NCBI GenBank assembly: GCA_020636135.1
Contig: JACJYK010000002.1
Coordinates: forward strand, 198,501-262,500
DNA from: Lewinellaceae bacterium
GTDB taxonomy: Bacteria > Bacteroidota > Bacteroidia > Chitinophagales > Saprospiraceae
Direction: 5' to 3'
DNA: 64,000 nt
Every line of letters starts with the position of its first letter. Positions within the stretch are counted from its first letter, which is position 1. The translations under genes were made by a program, and so were the position numbers. The notes below the pieces were generated by a model. The model ran no database searches and had not been told where the DNA came from. It saw only the letters and a list, made by a program, of their open reading frames with translations. Shown here one piece after another: positions 1 through 9,348 of the stretch.

Positions 1-361
1 GAGCGCGGTAAATGGATACGTCCATCGGATCGAGTGCATCACCTACCCAGACATCAGCGGTTACCGGATTTGTCGCTTCGTTGACGACATCGATGCCGAT
101 GTGTGAATGGGCGTCAATGATCCCCGGCATGACGTAAAGGCCGGTTGCATCGATGACTTCCACCCCTTTCGGTGCGGAGATGTTTTTACCGATTTTTTTG
201 ATGATGCCATCGACGATGAGCACATCGGAGTTGAGTAGAGTACCTTTCGTTACCGTCAGTACCGTTCCATTTTTTATCAGGAGACTTCCTTTTGCAGTCT
301 GGCTCCACGAGAGGGTGATGCTGGCCGTAAGAAGGAAAATCAAAGCATATATCTGTTTCAT
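1..361 (-). CDS. Secreted amidohydrolase, N-terminal part (runs off left edge)
   Basis: Only the first 120 codons are in the window; the rest lies to the left. The start at 361 gives a typical signal peptide (hydrophobic core about residues 5-17, ending near SWSQ). A short beta-sandwich segment follows, and then the amidohydrolase metal-binding motif IIDAHSHIG with the two histidines at residues 85 and 87. This places it in the imidazolonepropionase-like amidohydrolase superfamily, probably a periplasmic or surface metal-dependent hydrolase of unknown substrate. It starts 10 bases after the stop of the neighbouring amidohydrolase-like gene in the same direction, so the two are very likely one operon. 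Family assignment is firm; the substrate is not predictable. Confidence 0.85.
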   Translation of the reverse strand, partial: MKQIYALIFLLTASITLSWSQTAKGSLLIKNGTVLTVTKGTLLNSDVLIVDGIIKKIGKNISAPKGVEVIDATGLYVMPGIIDAHSHIGIDVVNEATNPVTADVWVGDALDPMDVSIYRA

Positions 362-371
362 GAATCTTTGT

Positions 372-2126
372 TTAGTTTGGTTTGCTAATGCGTTTTCCCT
401 TCACCTTGAAGGTCCCGTAGGAGCCGACCATCACCTGACCGTCCAGGCTGTCTCCATCTAGGTTCAGTTCGTATTGCAGGTTCATGCTGTTTCCTCCCAT
501 GTTGTAATCCATATCAAAAGTCATGACCGTACCCGCTACCGTTACATTGTTGAGCGGCTGTGTACCATCACCGGCGGAAGAATTGGAGATTTCCCCTTTG
601 ATGTCGCGCCCGTCCATCGAGAAGGTCATTTTACCCTCAACCGATTGATTCGGAACATCGATGGTGTACTCCCAGGTACCCAATGCATTCTTTTGAGCTG
701 AGGCGTCATTGCTTCCCGGCTTTGGTTTTGGTTTCGATTCAAATTCGAATTTGGCGCCATCCACAAAAACGTAGCGCACTTCGGATTTTTCATCAAAGTA
801 AGGCCCGGTGCTCACCAGCAGATTGGCAATTTTGCCTTTCTCAAGGGTGCCGAGCTGACGATCCAGCTTCAGCAGTTTTGCCGGTTCCGTGGTCAAAGAA
901 GCCAGTGCTTGTTCTTCGGTGAGACCGGCTTTGATCATCCGGTTCAGATTGGCTTTGATCTCAGAGTTACGTGCACCTTTGGAGCCAAAGCTAAATGGGA
1001 TGCCAGCCTGGATCAGAGTGGCTGCTTGTTTCTCCCGTTTTTCGACTTCTGCTTTTTGCTTTGCTTTCAGCATAGCGGTCTCCGGATCATCGGGTTTGTC
1101 CGTTTTCTCCATCGACGGCTTTTCCTTCTTATCTCCGCCCTTTTCCATTCCGCCGCGATCTTTCTTTTCGTCGCTCTTCTTTTCGTCATCCATTTTCTTG
1201 GGGAGGTCCAGGGACAGTATCAACGGTACCTGACTCGATTTGATGACATCGGTAAAGAGATATCCTTCTTTGACATCAGCCAATACAATGTTGAATCCGA
1301 GGTCTTTCTGTACGTCCATAGCCCGGTACATCGATAAGACGTCGGGTGTTTCGAAGATGACCGGCACTTCTTTTTTGATGACCGGGTACATGGCCTTGGT
1401 TGCTGCATCATAACTTGGCCGGGGCAAGCCAGTAGGGTCTTCGGCATACATGGTCTCGTGATGCATGGCGGTTTCTGCATTCTTGTAAAAGTCGCGCCAT
1501 TTGGACATCACGGCAATGGTTGTACCCGGGTAACGCCGGTTCTCTGCGCCACGGAATTGCGTGTACAATCCGCTGTTTGCTTTCAGGACCATTTCATTGG
1601 CCTGGGTGCCTTGTAGTTCTACGGCTGCACTCATGCCAGGGATCATACGTCCTTCCGGTACGATATTCAGGGTCGTAAAGCCCAGTTTGCGCATGTTGGC
1701 AAGATCGGCGGAGGAGGGATCCAGTTGACTGGCCACAGTGATCTCCGGTGTTACACCGGATTTCGTATTCGTCAACGGACTATTATCCGGTGGCGAAGCG
1801 GTACGTCCGCGACCGCGACCGCCCTGTTCTTCTTCCTGCTTTTTAATACCAGCATCGCTCAGGGCGTCGATAAAACCGGCATAAATATACATGGAGTCCG
1901 CATCAATGATCTGGGCGTCCACGGGTATGGTAACTTGGTTACCTACCGCTTCGATGACGCCGTCGCGTACGATTATCGTCGCGTCTTTCAAAAGCATGCC
2001 CGGTTTCGGTACGATGAAGGCATGCGTAACCGCATAAACGCGGTTTAAGGGTTGGAGATCGTCTGCCTGAGCCTGCACCATCAGGTTCAGTGCCAAGCAG
2101 TAAATCCCGATAATCCACTTTTTCAT
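372..2126 (-). CDS. Amidohydrolase-fold protein lacking metal ligands, with C-terminal beta domain
   Basis: This 584-residue secreted protein (signal peptide about 1-20, ending VQAQA) has the amidohydrolase layout. There is an N-terminal beta-sandwich, a barrel, and the closing segment with LGTLEKGKIANLLV. The metal sites are gone: where the partner gene has DAHSH this one has DALSD (residues 87-91), the usual barrel histidine position reads VIFETPD, and the usual GTDG near the C-terminal end of the barrel reads GSKG. A lysine/glutamate-rich low-complexity insert sits near residues 305-345. The last 110 residues or so form a separate beta-rich domain starting near ALGTWEY. It is probably a non-catalytic partner of the downstream amidohydrolase, co-transcribed with it. 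The function as a pseudoenzyme is inferred. Confidence 0.8.
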   Translation of the reverse strand: MKKWIIGIYCLALNLMVQAQADDLQPLNRVYAVTHAFIVPKPGMLLKDATIIVRDGVIEAVGNQVTIPVDAQIIDADSMYIYAGFIDALSDAGIKKQEEEQGGRGRGRTASPPDNSPLTNTKSGVTPEITVASQLDPSSADLANMRKLGFTTLNIVPEGRMIPGMSAAVELQGTQANEMVLKANSGLYTQFRGAENRRYPGTTIAVMSKWRDFYKNAETAMHHETMYAEDPTGLPRPSYDAATKAMYPVIKKEVPVIFETPDVLSMYRAMDVQKDLGFNIVLADVKEGYLFTDVIKSSQVPLILSLDLPKKMDDEKKSDEKKDRGGMEKGGDKKEKPSMEKTDKPDDPETAMLKAKQKAEVEKREKQAATLIQAGIPFSFGSKGARNSEIKANLNRMIKAGLTEEQALASLTTEPAKLLKLDRQLGTLEKGKIANLLVSTGPYFDEKSEVRYVFVDGAKFEFESKPKPKPGSNDASAQKNALGTWEYTIDVPNQSVEGKMTFSMDGRDIKGEISNSSAGDGTQPLNNVTVAGTVMTFDMDYNMGGNSMNLQYELNLDGDSLDGQVMVGSYGTFKVKGKRISKPN

Positions 2127-2207
2127 AATTTTATCCAGGATTTTAATGAGGTCGGAAAATACTATATTTTCAAAGATTGCAAGTTTAGAACGGATCTATT
2201 TTAGCCT

Positions 2208-4139
2208 ATGACCGCAAAAGTTAAAGTAAAACCTGTACATCCCTGGTTTTTATCCGGATGGGCTAAGTGGTCAATCTTTCTTTTTGGAGTGGCACTCTAC
2301 CTGCAGACGTTAACTTACGATTATACCCTGGACGATGCCATTGTCATTTATGAAAACCAGTACACAACGTCGGGATTCAAAGGCATCGGAGGAATCCTGG
2401 GTCATGACACGTTTTATGGCTTTTTCAAGGAGGCAGGGAAATCCCAATTGGTTTCCGGAGGTCGCTACCGTCCGCTTTCGCTGATCCTGTTTGCCATCGA
2501 ATGGCAATTATTTGGCCGGTCGCCGGGTTCCGGGCATGCTCTGAACCTATTACTGTATGGTCTGCTCTGCCTGATGGTTTACCTGGCAATGGAACGCCTA
2601 TTGGCACCAACGGTCCAGCCGCGCATCCGCTATCCAGCCGCCTGGATCACCGCCATTCTGTTTGCCGCCCATCCGGTGCATACCGAAGCGGTAGCCAATA
2701 TCAAGGGTATGGATGAGATCCTGGCACTCCTGGGATGCCTATTCGCCCTATACCTGGCCTTTAAGCAGATACCCGGGCATCGGAATGTCCTCTTTGCCGG
2801 GCTGGTCTTTTTACTAGGCATGCTGGCGAAGGAAAATGCCATTACCTGGGTGGTTGTCGTTCCTCTGGCGTACCTGTTATTAGGCAACCAGCGCTTGATG
2901 AACAGCATCCGGTTTTCCTGGCCCTGGCTTGCAGCAGCAGCTTTGTATCTGATCATACGGCAATCGGTGCTTGAATCCGGAGACGGGCAGCCGGTGATGG
3001 AACTCATGAACAATCCATTTCTGAAGTGGAACGGGTCCGGCTATGTACCGATGAGCCTCTCGGAAAGTCTGGGTACAACCGGAGTGACCTGGTTGCAATA
3101 CCTGAGGTTAATGGTATTTCCACATCCGCTGACCCATGATTATTATCCCCGCCAGATTGCCATCCATACCATGACATCACCGGCTGCACTAGCCGGATGG
3201 CTGCTATACCTGGCCATGGCCGCAGGAACGATCTATTTTTGGAAAAGGCAAAAAGTGGTCAGTTTTGGCCTCGCCTACTATTTAGTTACCTTCTCCATCG
3301 TCAGCAATCTGGTTATTCCGATCGGTACCAATATGTCCGAGCGATTTTTATTCATGCCTGGCCTGGGACTATTGCTCATCGCCGGCTATTATTGGGCTGT
3401 CTGGATAGCAGAGAGCAGTTCCCGTATGCCCTGGGTCTTTTTTGGCCTGCTGGTACTGGCCTTCAGCATGAAGACCGTGGTTCGCAATACGGCCTGGAAA
3501 GATAATTTCACCCTCTTTAAAACCGATATAGCGGTTTCGTCCAACAGCGCCAAACTAAACAATGCATTGGGTGGAGAATTGAGTGTCCAGGCAGCAAAAC
3601 TGACTGACGAGACCAGGCGCAACGAGATGCTCAATCAGGCCATTCCATTGTTACAGAAAGCGCTGGAAATCCATCCTACCTATCGCAATGCTTTGTTATT
3701 ATTGGGAAATACTTATTTTTACCTCGCACGCTATGAAGATGCCATTGCCAGCTATCAAAAAGCACTGGCAATCAGCCCCGGATACCGGGAAGCAGAGGAC
3801 AATCTTCAGCTGGCGTTCCGGGAGGGAGGAAAATATTTTGGTGAAAAAGCCAACGACATCCCAAAAGCCCTTTCGTATCTTCAACAAGCTTACACGTTAA
3901 AACCAAAAGACTATGAGACGTTGCGTCTACTGGGAGTAGCCTATGGCCTATCTGGTAAGACAAACGAAGCTGTTATTTATTTCCAAAAAGCGCTGGAAGA
4001 AAAACCAGAAGACACGGAAGCGATGTTTAATTACGGGACAGCCCTGTTAAATGCCGGCCAAACCGAAGTAGGAAATCAATACATTCAAAAAGCAATCGAA
4101 AAAAATCCAGAAATAAAGAAACGCTATGATATGGAATAG
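2208..4139 (+). CDS. TMTC-like multi-spanning glycosyltransferase with C-terminal TPR repeats
   Basis: This 643-residue protein has about ten membrane segments in its first 430 residues and TPR repeats from about residue 480 to the end. The signature HTEAVANIKGMDEILA, followed by a transmembrane helix and LAKENAITW, matches the TMTC/DUF1736 family of GT-C transferases, which use lipid-linked sugar donors to mannosylate proteins in eukaryotes. An acidic pair (TLDDAIV) after the first membrane helix corresponds to the catalytic Asp loop of GT-C enzymes. The TPR tail probably faces the periplasm and binds the acceptor. Its last 14 bases overlap the start of the GH3 gene, so translation is probably coupled. 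The substrate in bacteria is unknown. Confidence 0.82.
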   Translation: MTAKVKVKPVHPWFLSGWAKWSIFLFGVALYLQTLTYDYTLDDAIVIYENQYTTSGFKGIGGILGHDTFYGFFKEAGKSQLVSGGRYRPLSLILFAIEWQLFGRSPGSGHALNLLLYGLLCLMVYLAMERLLAPTVQPRIRYPAAWITAILFAAHPVHTEAVANIKGMDEILALLGCLFALYLAFKQIPGHRNVLFAGLVFLLGMLAKENAITWVVVVPLAYLLLGNQRLMNSIRFSWPWLAAAALYLIIRQSVLESGDGQPVMELMNNPFLKWNGSGYVPMSLSESLGTTGVTWLQYLRLMVFPHPLTHDYYPRQIAIHTMTSPAALAGWLLYLAMAAGTIYFWKRQKVVSFGLAYYLVTFSIVSNLVIPIGTNMSERFLFMPGLGLLLIAGYYWAVWIAESSSRMPWVFFGLLVLAFSMKTVVRNTAWKDNFTLFKTDIAVSSNSAKLNNALGGELSVQAAKLTDETRRNEMLNQAIPLLQKALEIHPTYRNALLLLGNTYFYLARYEDAIASYQKALAISPGYREAEDNLQLAFREGGKYFGEKANDIPKALSYLQQAYTLKPKDYETLRLLGVAYGLSGKTNEAVIYFQKALEEKPEDTEAMFNYGTALLNAGQTEVGNQYIQKAIEKNPEIKKRYDME

Positions 4140-7044
4140 GAAAACCAAGATGCTTACCGGGATCTTTATGTTCCTATCCGTTTTGCTCTTCGGGCAGGAT
4201 GCCGCTATGGAGCAATGGGTAAATGCCAGGTATGCCCAGATGAGTGAGACCGAGCGGCTGGGTCAGTTGTTTATGATCCGCGCACATTCCAATTTGGGTC
4301 CGGATCATGTCAAATCAGTCGAAGACCAGATCCGCAAATATCAGGTTGGTGGCCTTTGCTTTTTCCAGGGCGATGCTCCGAAACAGGCAGCCCTCACCAA
4401 TCAATACCAGGGTATGTCCAAGGTGCCGATGTTCATCAGTATGGATGCCGAATGGGGCCTGGGTATGCGTTTCAAGGAAAAAGCCATCAGTTTTCCGCAT
4501 CAGCTTACTCTAGGGGCGATCCAGGAAAACTGGCTCATCTACGACATGGGTAAGGAAATTGCCAAAGAGATGTTGCGCATCGGTGCCCAGGTCAACTTTG
4601 CCCCGGTGGTGGATGTCAATAACAATGCTGCCAACCCGGTGATCAATGACCGGTCCTTCGGGGAAGACCGTTATAACGTAGCTACGAAAGGATACATGTA
4701 CATGAAAGGTATGCAGGATGCAGGCATGCTGGCATGTGCCAAACATTTTCCAGGACATGGTGATACGGATGTGGATTCGCACCAGGACCTGCCGGTCATC
4801 CGGCATTCTATGCAGCACCTGGACAGTATTGAACTGTATCCGTTCAAATCACTGATCCAGCATGGTGTCGGCGGTGTGATGGTTGCCCATTTGTCCGTTC
4901 CTGCCATTGACCCGCGACCAAACGTACCGACCACGTTATCCCATGCAGCTATAACCGGGTTATTAAAGGACAAATTGCATTTCAAGGGACTGGTATTTAC
5001 CGATGCCCTGGAGATGAAGGGAGTCACCAAATACTACCAACCGGGTGAAGTAGCCGTAGAAGCCTTCCTGGCCGGCGATGATATGCTCGTTTTACCGGAA
5101 AACATGGAAGAAGCCATGCAGGCGTTCCGGGACGCCTTGGCCAGCGGCAAGATAACCTGGGCCATGATAGAAGCACGTGTCAAACACCTGCTGGAAGCCA
5201 AATACCAGTTGGGTATGACGGAATACAAGCCCATAGATCTTAAAAACATCGATGAAGATATCAACAACAATCAGGCACTGGCTCTGAAGCAACGGTTGTA
5301 TGAAAATGCCATTACGCTGGTCAGCAATGCCCAGCAACGTATCCCGGTTCAGGATATCGCCGACCTGCAGGTAGCCACCGTTGCGATCGGCAGCAATACC
5401 CGGACACCCTTTCAGAAAAGAGTAGAAGATTATGTGATCTCCACCCATTTCCAGGCAGATTTTGACCTCATAGGGAGTAAATCTGCTGAGTTCATGAAAG
5501 GCTTGGAGGGCAAGGACCTGGTGATCATCAGCCTGGTCGGGATGAGTAAATACAAGAAAGATCAATTCGGAATTTCAGATGAGGCTCTTTCATTTATCGA
5601 GCAGGTACGGACCAAATACCCGGTCATCCTGACCGTCTTTGGCAATCCTTACAGCCTCGAATATTTCACCAGGATACCCAATCTGATTTGCGCTTACGAA
5701 GACGATCCCATCGCACAGGATGTGACTGCTCAGGCCCTGTTCGGTGCGCTGCCATTCAAAGGCAGATTGCCGGTCACAGCCGGAAAATCGTTTCCCTACA
5801 GTACGGGTATCGAAACGGCAAGCCTGGAGCGGCTGGGTTATGCCCTGCCTGAACGGGTCGGCATGTGTTCCGACTCCCTGCGTATGGTTGATGCACTGGT
5901 ATCCCACCTGATACGTCAGCACGCCGCACCCGGCTGTCAGGTCCTGATCGCCAAGGATAACAAGATCATTTACGAAAAAGCCTTTGGCAAACACACCTAT
6001 GACCAGGGCCCTAATGTCCAGCTTACAGATCTTTATGACGTAGCCTCCATTACCAAAGTGGCAGCGACCACTATGGCTGTCATGAAACTCTATGAACTGG
6101 GAGAAATTCACCTTAATGAAACGCTGGCAGAGGCGCTGCCCGAGCTGAAGGAAACGAATAAATCGGACATGAAGATCGAAGAAGTTATGGCTCACCATAG
6201 CGGACTGATCGGCTGGATCCCATTTTACCGGCAGACGACCATTGGAAGCAAGAAATCGGCCAAACCGGATCCACAATTTTACCGGAACACTGCTTCACGC
6301 GTATATAGCGTGCCGGTAGCTCAGGACCTGTACATGAAAGAAAGTTATGAAGATTCCATCTGGCAAAAGATTTACGATTCGGACCTGAGATCCACTAAGA
6401 ACTACCGCTATTCCGATCTGGGGTTTTATCTGATGGCAAAAGTCGTCCAGCGAACTTCCCAGGTGCCTCTGGACAAGTTTGTTGATTCTTTGTTTTATCA
6501 TCCGATGGGATTACGGCACACCGCTTTCAATCCTTACCGGGTATTCCTGAAGAAGCAGATCGTTCCGACCGAAGAAGACCACTATTTCCGCAATCAAATG
6601 GTCCAGGGCTATGTCCAGGATCTGGGAGCTGCAATGCTGGGTGGCGTCAGTGGTCATGCCGGATTATTTACCAATGCGGAAGATCTGGCCTCAATAATGC
6701 AGATGTTGCTCAATGGAGGCACCTACGGGGGTAAAAAATATTTAAAGGAGGAAACCATCAAGCGTTTTACCACCAGATTTACCGGATCCTCTCGGCGCGG
6801 CATCGGATTTGACATGAAAGAGCTGGATATCCACAAACCCGCAAACATGGCATCCAAGGCCAGCTATGCTACGTTTGGCCATACAGGCTTTACCGGCACC
6901 TGCGTGTGGGCAGACCCGGAGTTGAACCTCATCTTTGTTTTCCTTTCCAACCGGACCTACCCCAACTCAAACGTCAACCTGCTCAACCGAGAAAATTACC
7001 GCGAGCGCATCCATGAAGTCATCTATGGGGCCATTGATCATTAA
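4126..7044 (+). CDS. GH3 beta-N-acetylhexosaminidase (NagZ-like) fused to a serine beta-lactamase-fold domain
   Basis: This is a 972-residue secreted fusion. The start at 4126 overlaps the previous gene; an ATG at 4150 would give a tidier signal peptide and is an alternative. The N-terminal GH3 domain carries KHFPGHGDTDVDSHQDLP (K206 onward), with the Asp217/His219 dyad of NagZ-type enzymes, and the nucleophile D293 in TDALEM. This points to cleavage of GlcNAc from peptidoglycan fragments. A GH3 C-terminal alpha/beta domain follows to about residue 580. The last 390 residues or so form a class C beta-lactamase/esterase fold with S641-x-x-K644, Y762-S-D and H919-T-G. This two-domain arrangement is recurrent in Bacteroidota and fits periplasmic murein turnover. 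The activity of the second domain (esterase, amidase or DD-peptidase) is open. Confidence 0.9.
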   Translation: MIWNRKTKMLTGIFMFLSVLLFGQDAAMEQWVNARYAQMSETERLGQLFMIRAHSNLGPDHVKSVEDQIRKYQVGGLCFFQGDAPKQAALTNQYQGMSKVPMFISMDAEWGLGMRFKEKAISFPHQLTLGAIQENWLIYDMGKEIAKEMLRIGAQVNFAPVVDVNNNAANPVINDRSFGEDRYNVATKGYMYMKGMQDAGMLACAKHFPGHGDTDVDSHQDLPVIRHSMQHLDSIELYPFKSLIQHGVGGVMVAHLSVPAIDPRPNVPTTLSHAAITGLLKDKLHFKGLVFTDALEMKGVTKYYQPGEVAVEAFLAGDDMLVLPENMEEAMQAFRDALASGKITWAMIEARVKHLLEAKYQLGMTEYKPIDLKNIDEDINNNQALALKQRLYENAITLVSNAQQRIPVQDIADLQVATVAIGSNTRTPFQKRVEDYVISTHFQADFDLIGSKSAEFMKGLEGKDLVIISLVGMSKYKKDQFGISDEALSFIEQVRTKYPVILTVFGNPYSLEYFTRIPNLICAYEDDPIAQDVTAQALFGALPFKGRLPVTAGKSFPYSTGIETASLERLGYALPERVGMCSDSLRMVDALVSHLIRQHAAPGCQVLIAKDNKIIYEKAFGKHTYDQGPNVQLTDLYDVASITKVAATTMAVMKLYELGEIHLNETLAEALPELKETNKSDMKIEEVMAHHSGLIGWIPFYRQTTIGSKKSAKPDPQFYRNTASRVYSVPVAQDLYMKESYEDSIWQKIYDSDLRSTKNYRYSDLGFYLMAKVVQRTSQVPLDKFVDSLFYHPMGLRHTAFNPYRVFLKKQIVPTEEDHYFRNQMVQGYVQDLGAAMLGGVSGHAGLFTNAEDLASIMQMLLNGGTYGGKKYLKEETIKRFTTRFTGSSRRGIGFDMKELDIHKPANMASKASYATFGHTGFTGTCVWADPELNLIFVFLSNRTYPNSNVNLLNRENYRERIHEVIYGAIDH

Positions 7045-7092
7045 GTACTTCAAAGGGCTATCCACTGATCGGTAATTGATTAGTTTAGTGCC

Positions 7093-8307
7093 ATGAATCT
7101 GGCTTTCCATATTGCCAAGAGGTACCTGGTCGGGAAAAGGACGACCCAAGCGATCAACCTGATAACCGGGATATCGATGATCGGCATTACGGTCGGCACC
7201 TGTGCTCTGATTCTTATCCTCAGCGTTTTTAATGGATTTCAGGGACTTATATACCAATTGTTCAATTCATTCAACCCGGACCTCAAGGTAACTCCGGTCA
7301 ACGGCAAAATATTTGTTCCGGATCCGGACACGCTGGCTACCATACGATCAATGGATGGCGTCCTCTATGTTTCGGAAACATTGGAGGAAACCGCCTTGTT
7401 TGAATATAAAAAAGCTTCCGATGCCGGCATGCTCAAAGGTGTGGATACCTTCTATCACCATGTGACGCTCATTGACTCGGTACTGATCCAGGGCGTGGAC
7501 CGACTGAACGACACCATGGGCAATTATGCCATTCTCGGATCCGGGATGGAATCAGCTATCGGTGCCAATATCCAGGACGCATTCAATCCCATCACGGTGT
7601 ACATGCCCCGCAAAACGCGATCATCGCTGGACCGCTCCTTTGAGACCAAGTTCATTTATCCGTCCGGGATATTTTCATTACAGCAGGATTACGACAAAGA
7701 GCTCGTCATCGCTCCTTTGCCACTGGTTCGTGGATTATTGGGTTTTAACCAGGAGGTATCATCCCTGGAAATACGACTGGATCCCCGGGTGAACCCTCAG
7801 GAAACCCAAATCCGGATCGAGACATTGCTGGGAGGACGTTTCCGGGTACAGAATAAACTGGAACAGCAGTCATCATTTCTCCGGCTCATGAATATTGAGA
7901 AATGGGTTGCATTTGCCATTCTTTCCCTGGCCATGTTGCTGGTAGTGGTCAATTTGATCGGTGCCTTATGGATGATCGTGCTGGATAAGAAACAGGATAT
8001 AGCCCAGTTGAAGGCGATGGGAGCTCCCAGCCGGCTGATACGCGATATCTTTTTATACCTCGGGTTCCTGCTTGGTGGTATCGGGTTGCTTGTAGGATTC
8101 ATTCTGGCACTCATCATCTATGGCCTGCAGATTCGCTACAAGTTGCTGTCCATGGGAGAGGGATTTATCGTTGATGCCTATCCCATTAAGATCATGGCTA
8201 TTGATTTCATAGCCACGACAGTGATCGTAATGGTGGTGGTGGGGCTGGCCTCTATTCTTCCGGCTCTACGGGCGGATAAGGTAGGAGCCTATCTTCGCGA
8301 AGAGTGA
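7093..8307 (+). CDS. LolC/LolE-type ABC transporter permease (FtsX fold)
   Basis: This 404-residue protein has one N-terminal membrane helix (about residues 20-45), a large periplasmic domain, and three C-terminal helices in the FtsX/MacB arrangement. The N-terminus (IAKRYLVGKR, then a glycine- and isoleucine-rich helix) and the motif DIAQLKAMGAPSRLIRDIF before the last helices are characteristic of lipoprotein-releasing LolC/E permeases. It would form the membrane part of an ABC machine that moves lipoproteins from the inner membrane toward the outer membrane; the ATPase is not encoded next to it. Bacteroidota usually carry several paralogues, so I do not assign a specific letter. It ends 24 bases before the next gene. 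Confidence 0.85.
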   Translation: MNLAFHIAKRYLVGKRTTQAINLITGISMIGITVGTCALILILSVFNGFQGLIYQLFNSFNPDLKVTPVNGKIFVPDPDTLATIRSMDGVLYVSETLEETALFEYKKASDAGMLKGVDTFYHHVTLIDSVLIQGVDRLNDTMGNYAILGSGMESAIGANIQDAFNPITVYMPRKTRSSLDRSFETKFIYPSGIFSLQQDYDKELVIAPLPLVRGLLGFNQEVSSLEIRLDPRVNPQETQIRIETLLGGRFRVQNKLEQQSSFLRLMNIEKWVAFAILSLAMLLVVVNLIGALWMIVLDKKQDIAQLKAMGAPSRLIRDIFLYLGFLLGGIGLLVGFILALIIYGLQIRYKLLSMGEGFIVDAYPIKIMAIDFIATTVIVMVVVGLASILPALRADKVGAYLREE

Positions 8308-8315
8308 TATATTTG
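8308..8315 (+). promoter_or_regulatory. Bacteroidota-type -7 element (TATATTTG)
   Basis: This is an exact match to TAnnTTTG, overlapping the stop codon region of the permease gene and ending 15 bases before the ATG at 8331. No clear -33 TTTG is visible. Its position after the possible GTG start at 8304 argues for 8331 as the true start of the next gene. Confidence 0.5.
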
Positions 8316-8330
8316 CCGAAATTTTCACTG

Positions 8331-8684
8331 ATGGAAGATTGGGAATTGGATTTTAGATGGTTGCGGCTCCGGCATTTTGTGAAGGACCGTTTTAAAAAGA
8401 ATGAACTTCCTGATCTCAATGCGTTGTTGTTCCTAATTGGAATTCAGGAACTTGGTCAGCTCAGGACCAAATTCACCAAAGAAGAGAAACAGGATTTGAT
8501 GCATATTGCAGTATGCAGGTTGCTCAGCACCGACGGATATTATACCTTTGACGGGCTCGATACGGAAGGGTGGCCACATTGGGTGCGAACCAAACAACTT
8601 CCTTATCAGGGAGTAGCTGAACAGGCTGCGTATCTCAAGGAAAAGGTTATCAGCTATTTTGCAGACATTTTTGAAGAAGAATAA
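8331..8684 (+). CDS. Small conserved-looking protein of unknown function
   Basis: This 117-residue protein is soluble and mixed in charge, with no signal peptide or membrane segment. It opens with MEDWELDFRWLRLRHFVK and has a helical pattern (NALLFLIGIQELGQLR, KEEKQDLMHIAVCRLLS) followed by an aromatic stretch (GYYTFDGLDTEGWPHW). I chose the ATG at 8331 over the in-frame GTG at 8304 because a -7 promoter element lies between them. I do not recognise the family; the regular composition and tight placement between the permease and cyclophilin genes (8-base gap downstream) support a real gene. Bacteroidota have similar small helical proteins of unknown role, but no function should be assumed. 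Confidence 0.65.
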   Translation: MEDWELDFRWLRLRHFVKDRFKKNELPDLNALLFLIGIQELGQLRTKFTKEEKQDLMHIAVCRLLSTDGYYTFDGLDTEGWPHWVRTKQLPYQGVAEQAAYLKEKVISYFADIFEEE

Positions 8685-8691
8685 TCAGAAT

Positions 8692-9348
8692 ATGAGAGCG
8701 TTGATTCGTTTATTTTTTGGAGCTCTGATCGTGATGAGCTTTACCCATTGTCAATCCGGAGGCAAAGATGTGCCTTTCGAAATTGAAACCCCATACGGAA
8801 CGATGAAGGGTGTCCTCTACAAGGAAACACCGAAACATCAGGCTAACTTCATTAAGCTTGCCAAACAAGGATATTATGATGGACTGTTGTTCCACCGGGT
8901 TATTCAGGGATTTATGATCCAGGGAGGTGATCCGAATTCATCCACCGCACAGCCTGGCCAAATGTTGGGTGACGGTGGTCCCGGATATGTCATCGATGCT
9001 GAGATCGGGCTACCACACTTCAAAGGAGCGTTGGCTGCGGCAAGGCAGGGTGATCAGGTAAATCCGGAAAAGAAATCTTCCGGCTCCCAGTTTTACATCG
9101 TTCAGGGGCAGAAATTTGAAGAAGGATTTTTGGATCAGATGGCCCAGCAGAAGGGAATCACCTATACGCCTGAACAGCGTAAACGCTATATGGAAGTTGG
9201 TGGTTATCCGCCTCTGGACAATGATTATACAGTGTTTGGCGCCATTACGGAAGGACTGGATATTATTGATTCCATAGCGGCCGTGGCCACCGACCAAAAT
9301 AACCGGCCGACTGAAAACATTACTATGAAGATTCGTATCTTGAATTGA
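8692..9348 (+). CDS. Cyclophilin-type peptidyl-prolyl isomerase, lipoprotein
   Basis: This 218-residue lipoprotein starts at the ATG at 8692, giving a signal sequence that ends in the lipobox FTHC. An in-frame upstream Met at 8659 would overlap the previous gene and spoil the signal peptide. The body is a single cyclophilin domain with the hallmarks GLLFHRVIQGFMIQGGDP and SSGSQFYIVQG. It would catalyse cis/trans isomerisation at proline bonds in the periplasm, anchored in a membrane. An insert between QKFEEGFLDQ and DNDYTVFGAI is shared with the next gene, showing the two arose by tandem duplication. Its stop overlaps the next start by one base (TGATG), so translation is probably coupled. Confidence 0.93.
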   Translation: MRALIRLFFGALIVMSFTHCQSGGKDVPFEIETPYGTMKGVLYKETPKHQANFIKLAKQGYYDGLLFHRVIQGFMIQGGDPNSSTAQPGQMLGDGGPGYVIDAEIGLPHFKGALAAARQGDQVNPEKKSSGSQFYIVQGQKFEEGFLDQMAQQKGITYTPEQRKRYMEVGGYPPLDNDYTVFGAITEGLDIIDSIAAVATDQNNRPTENITMKIRILN

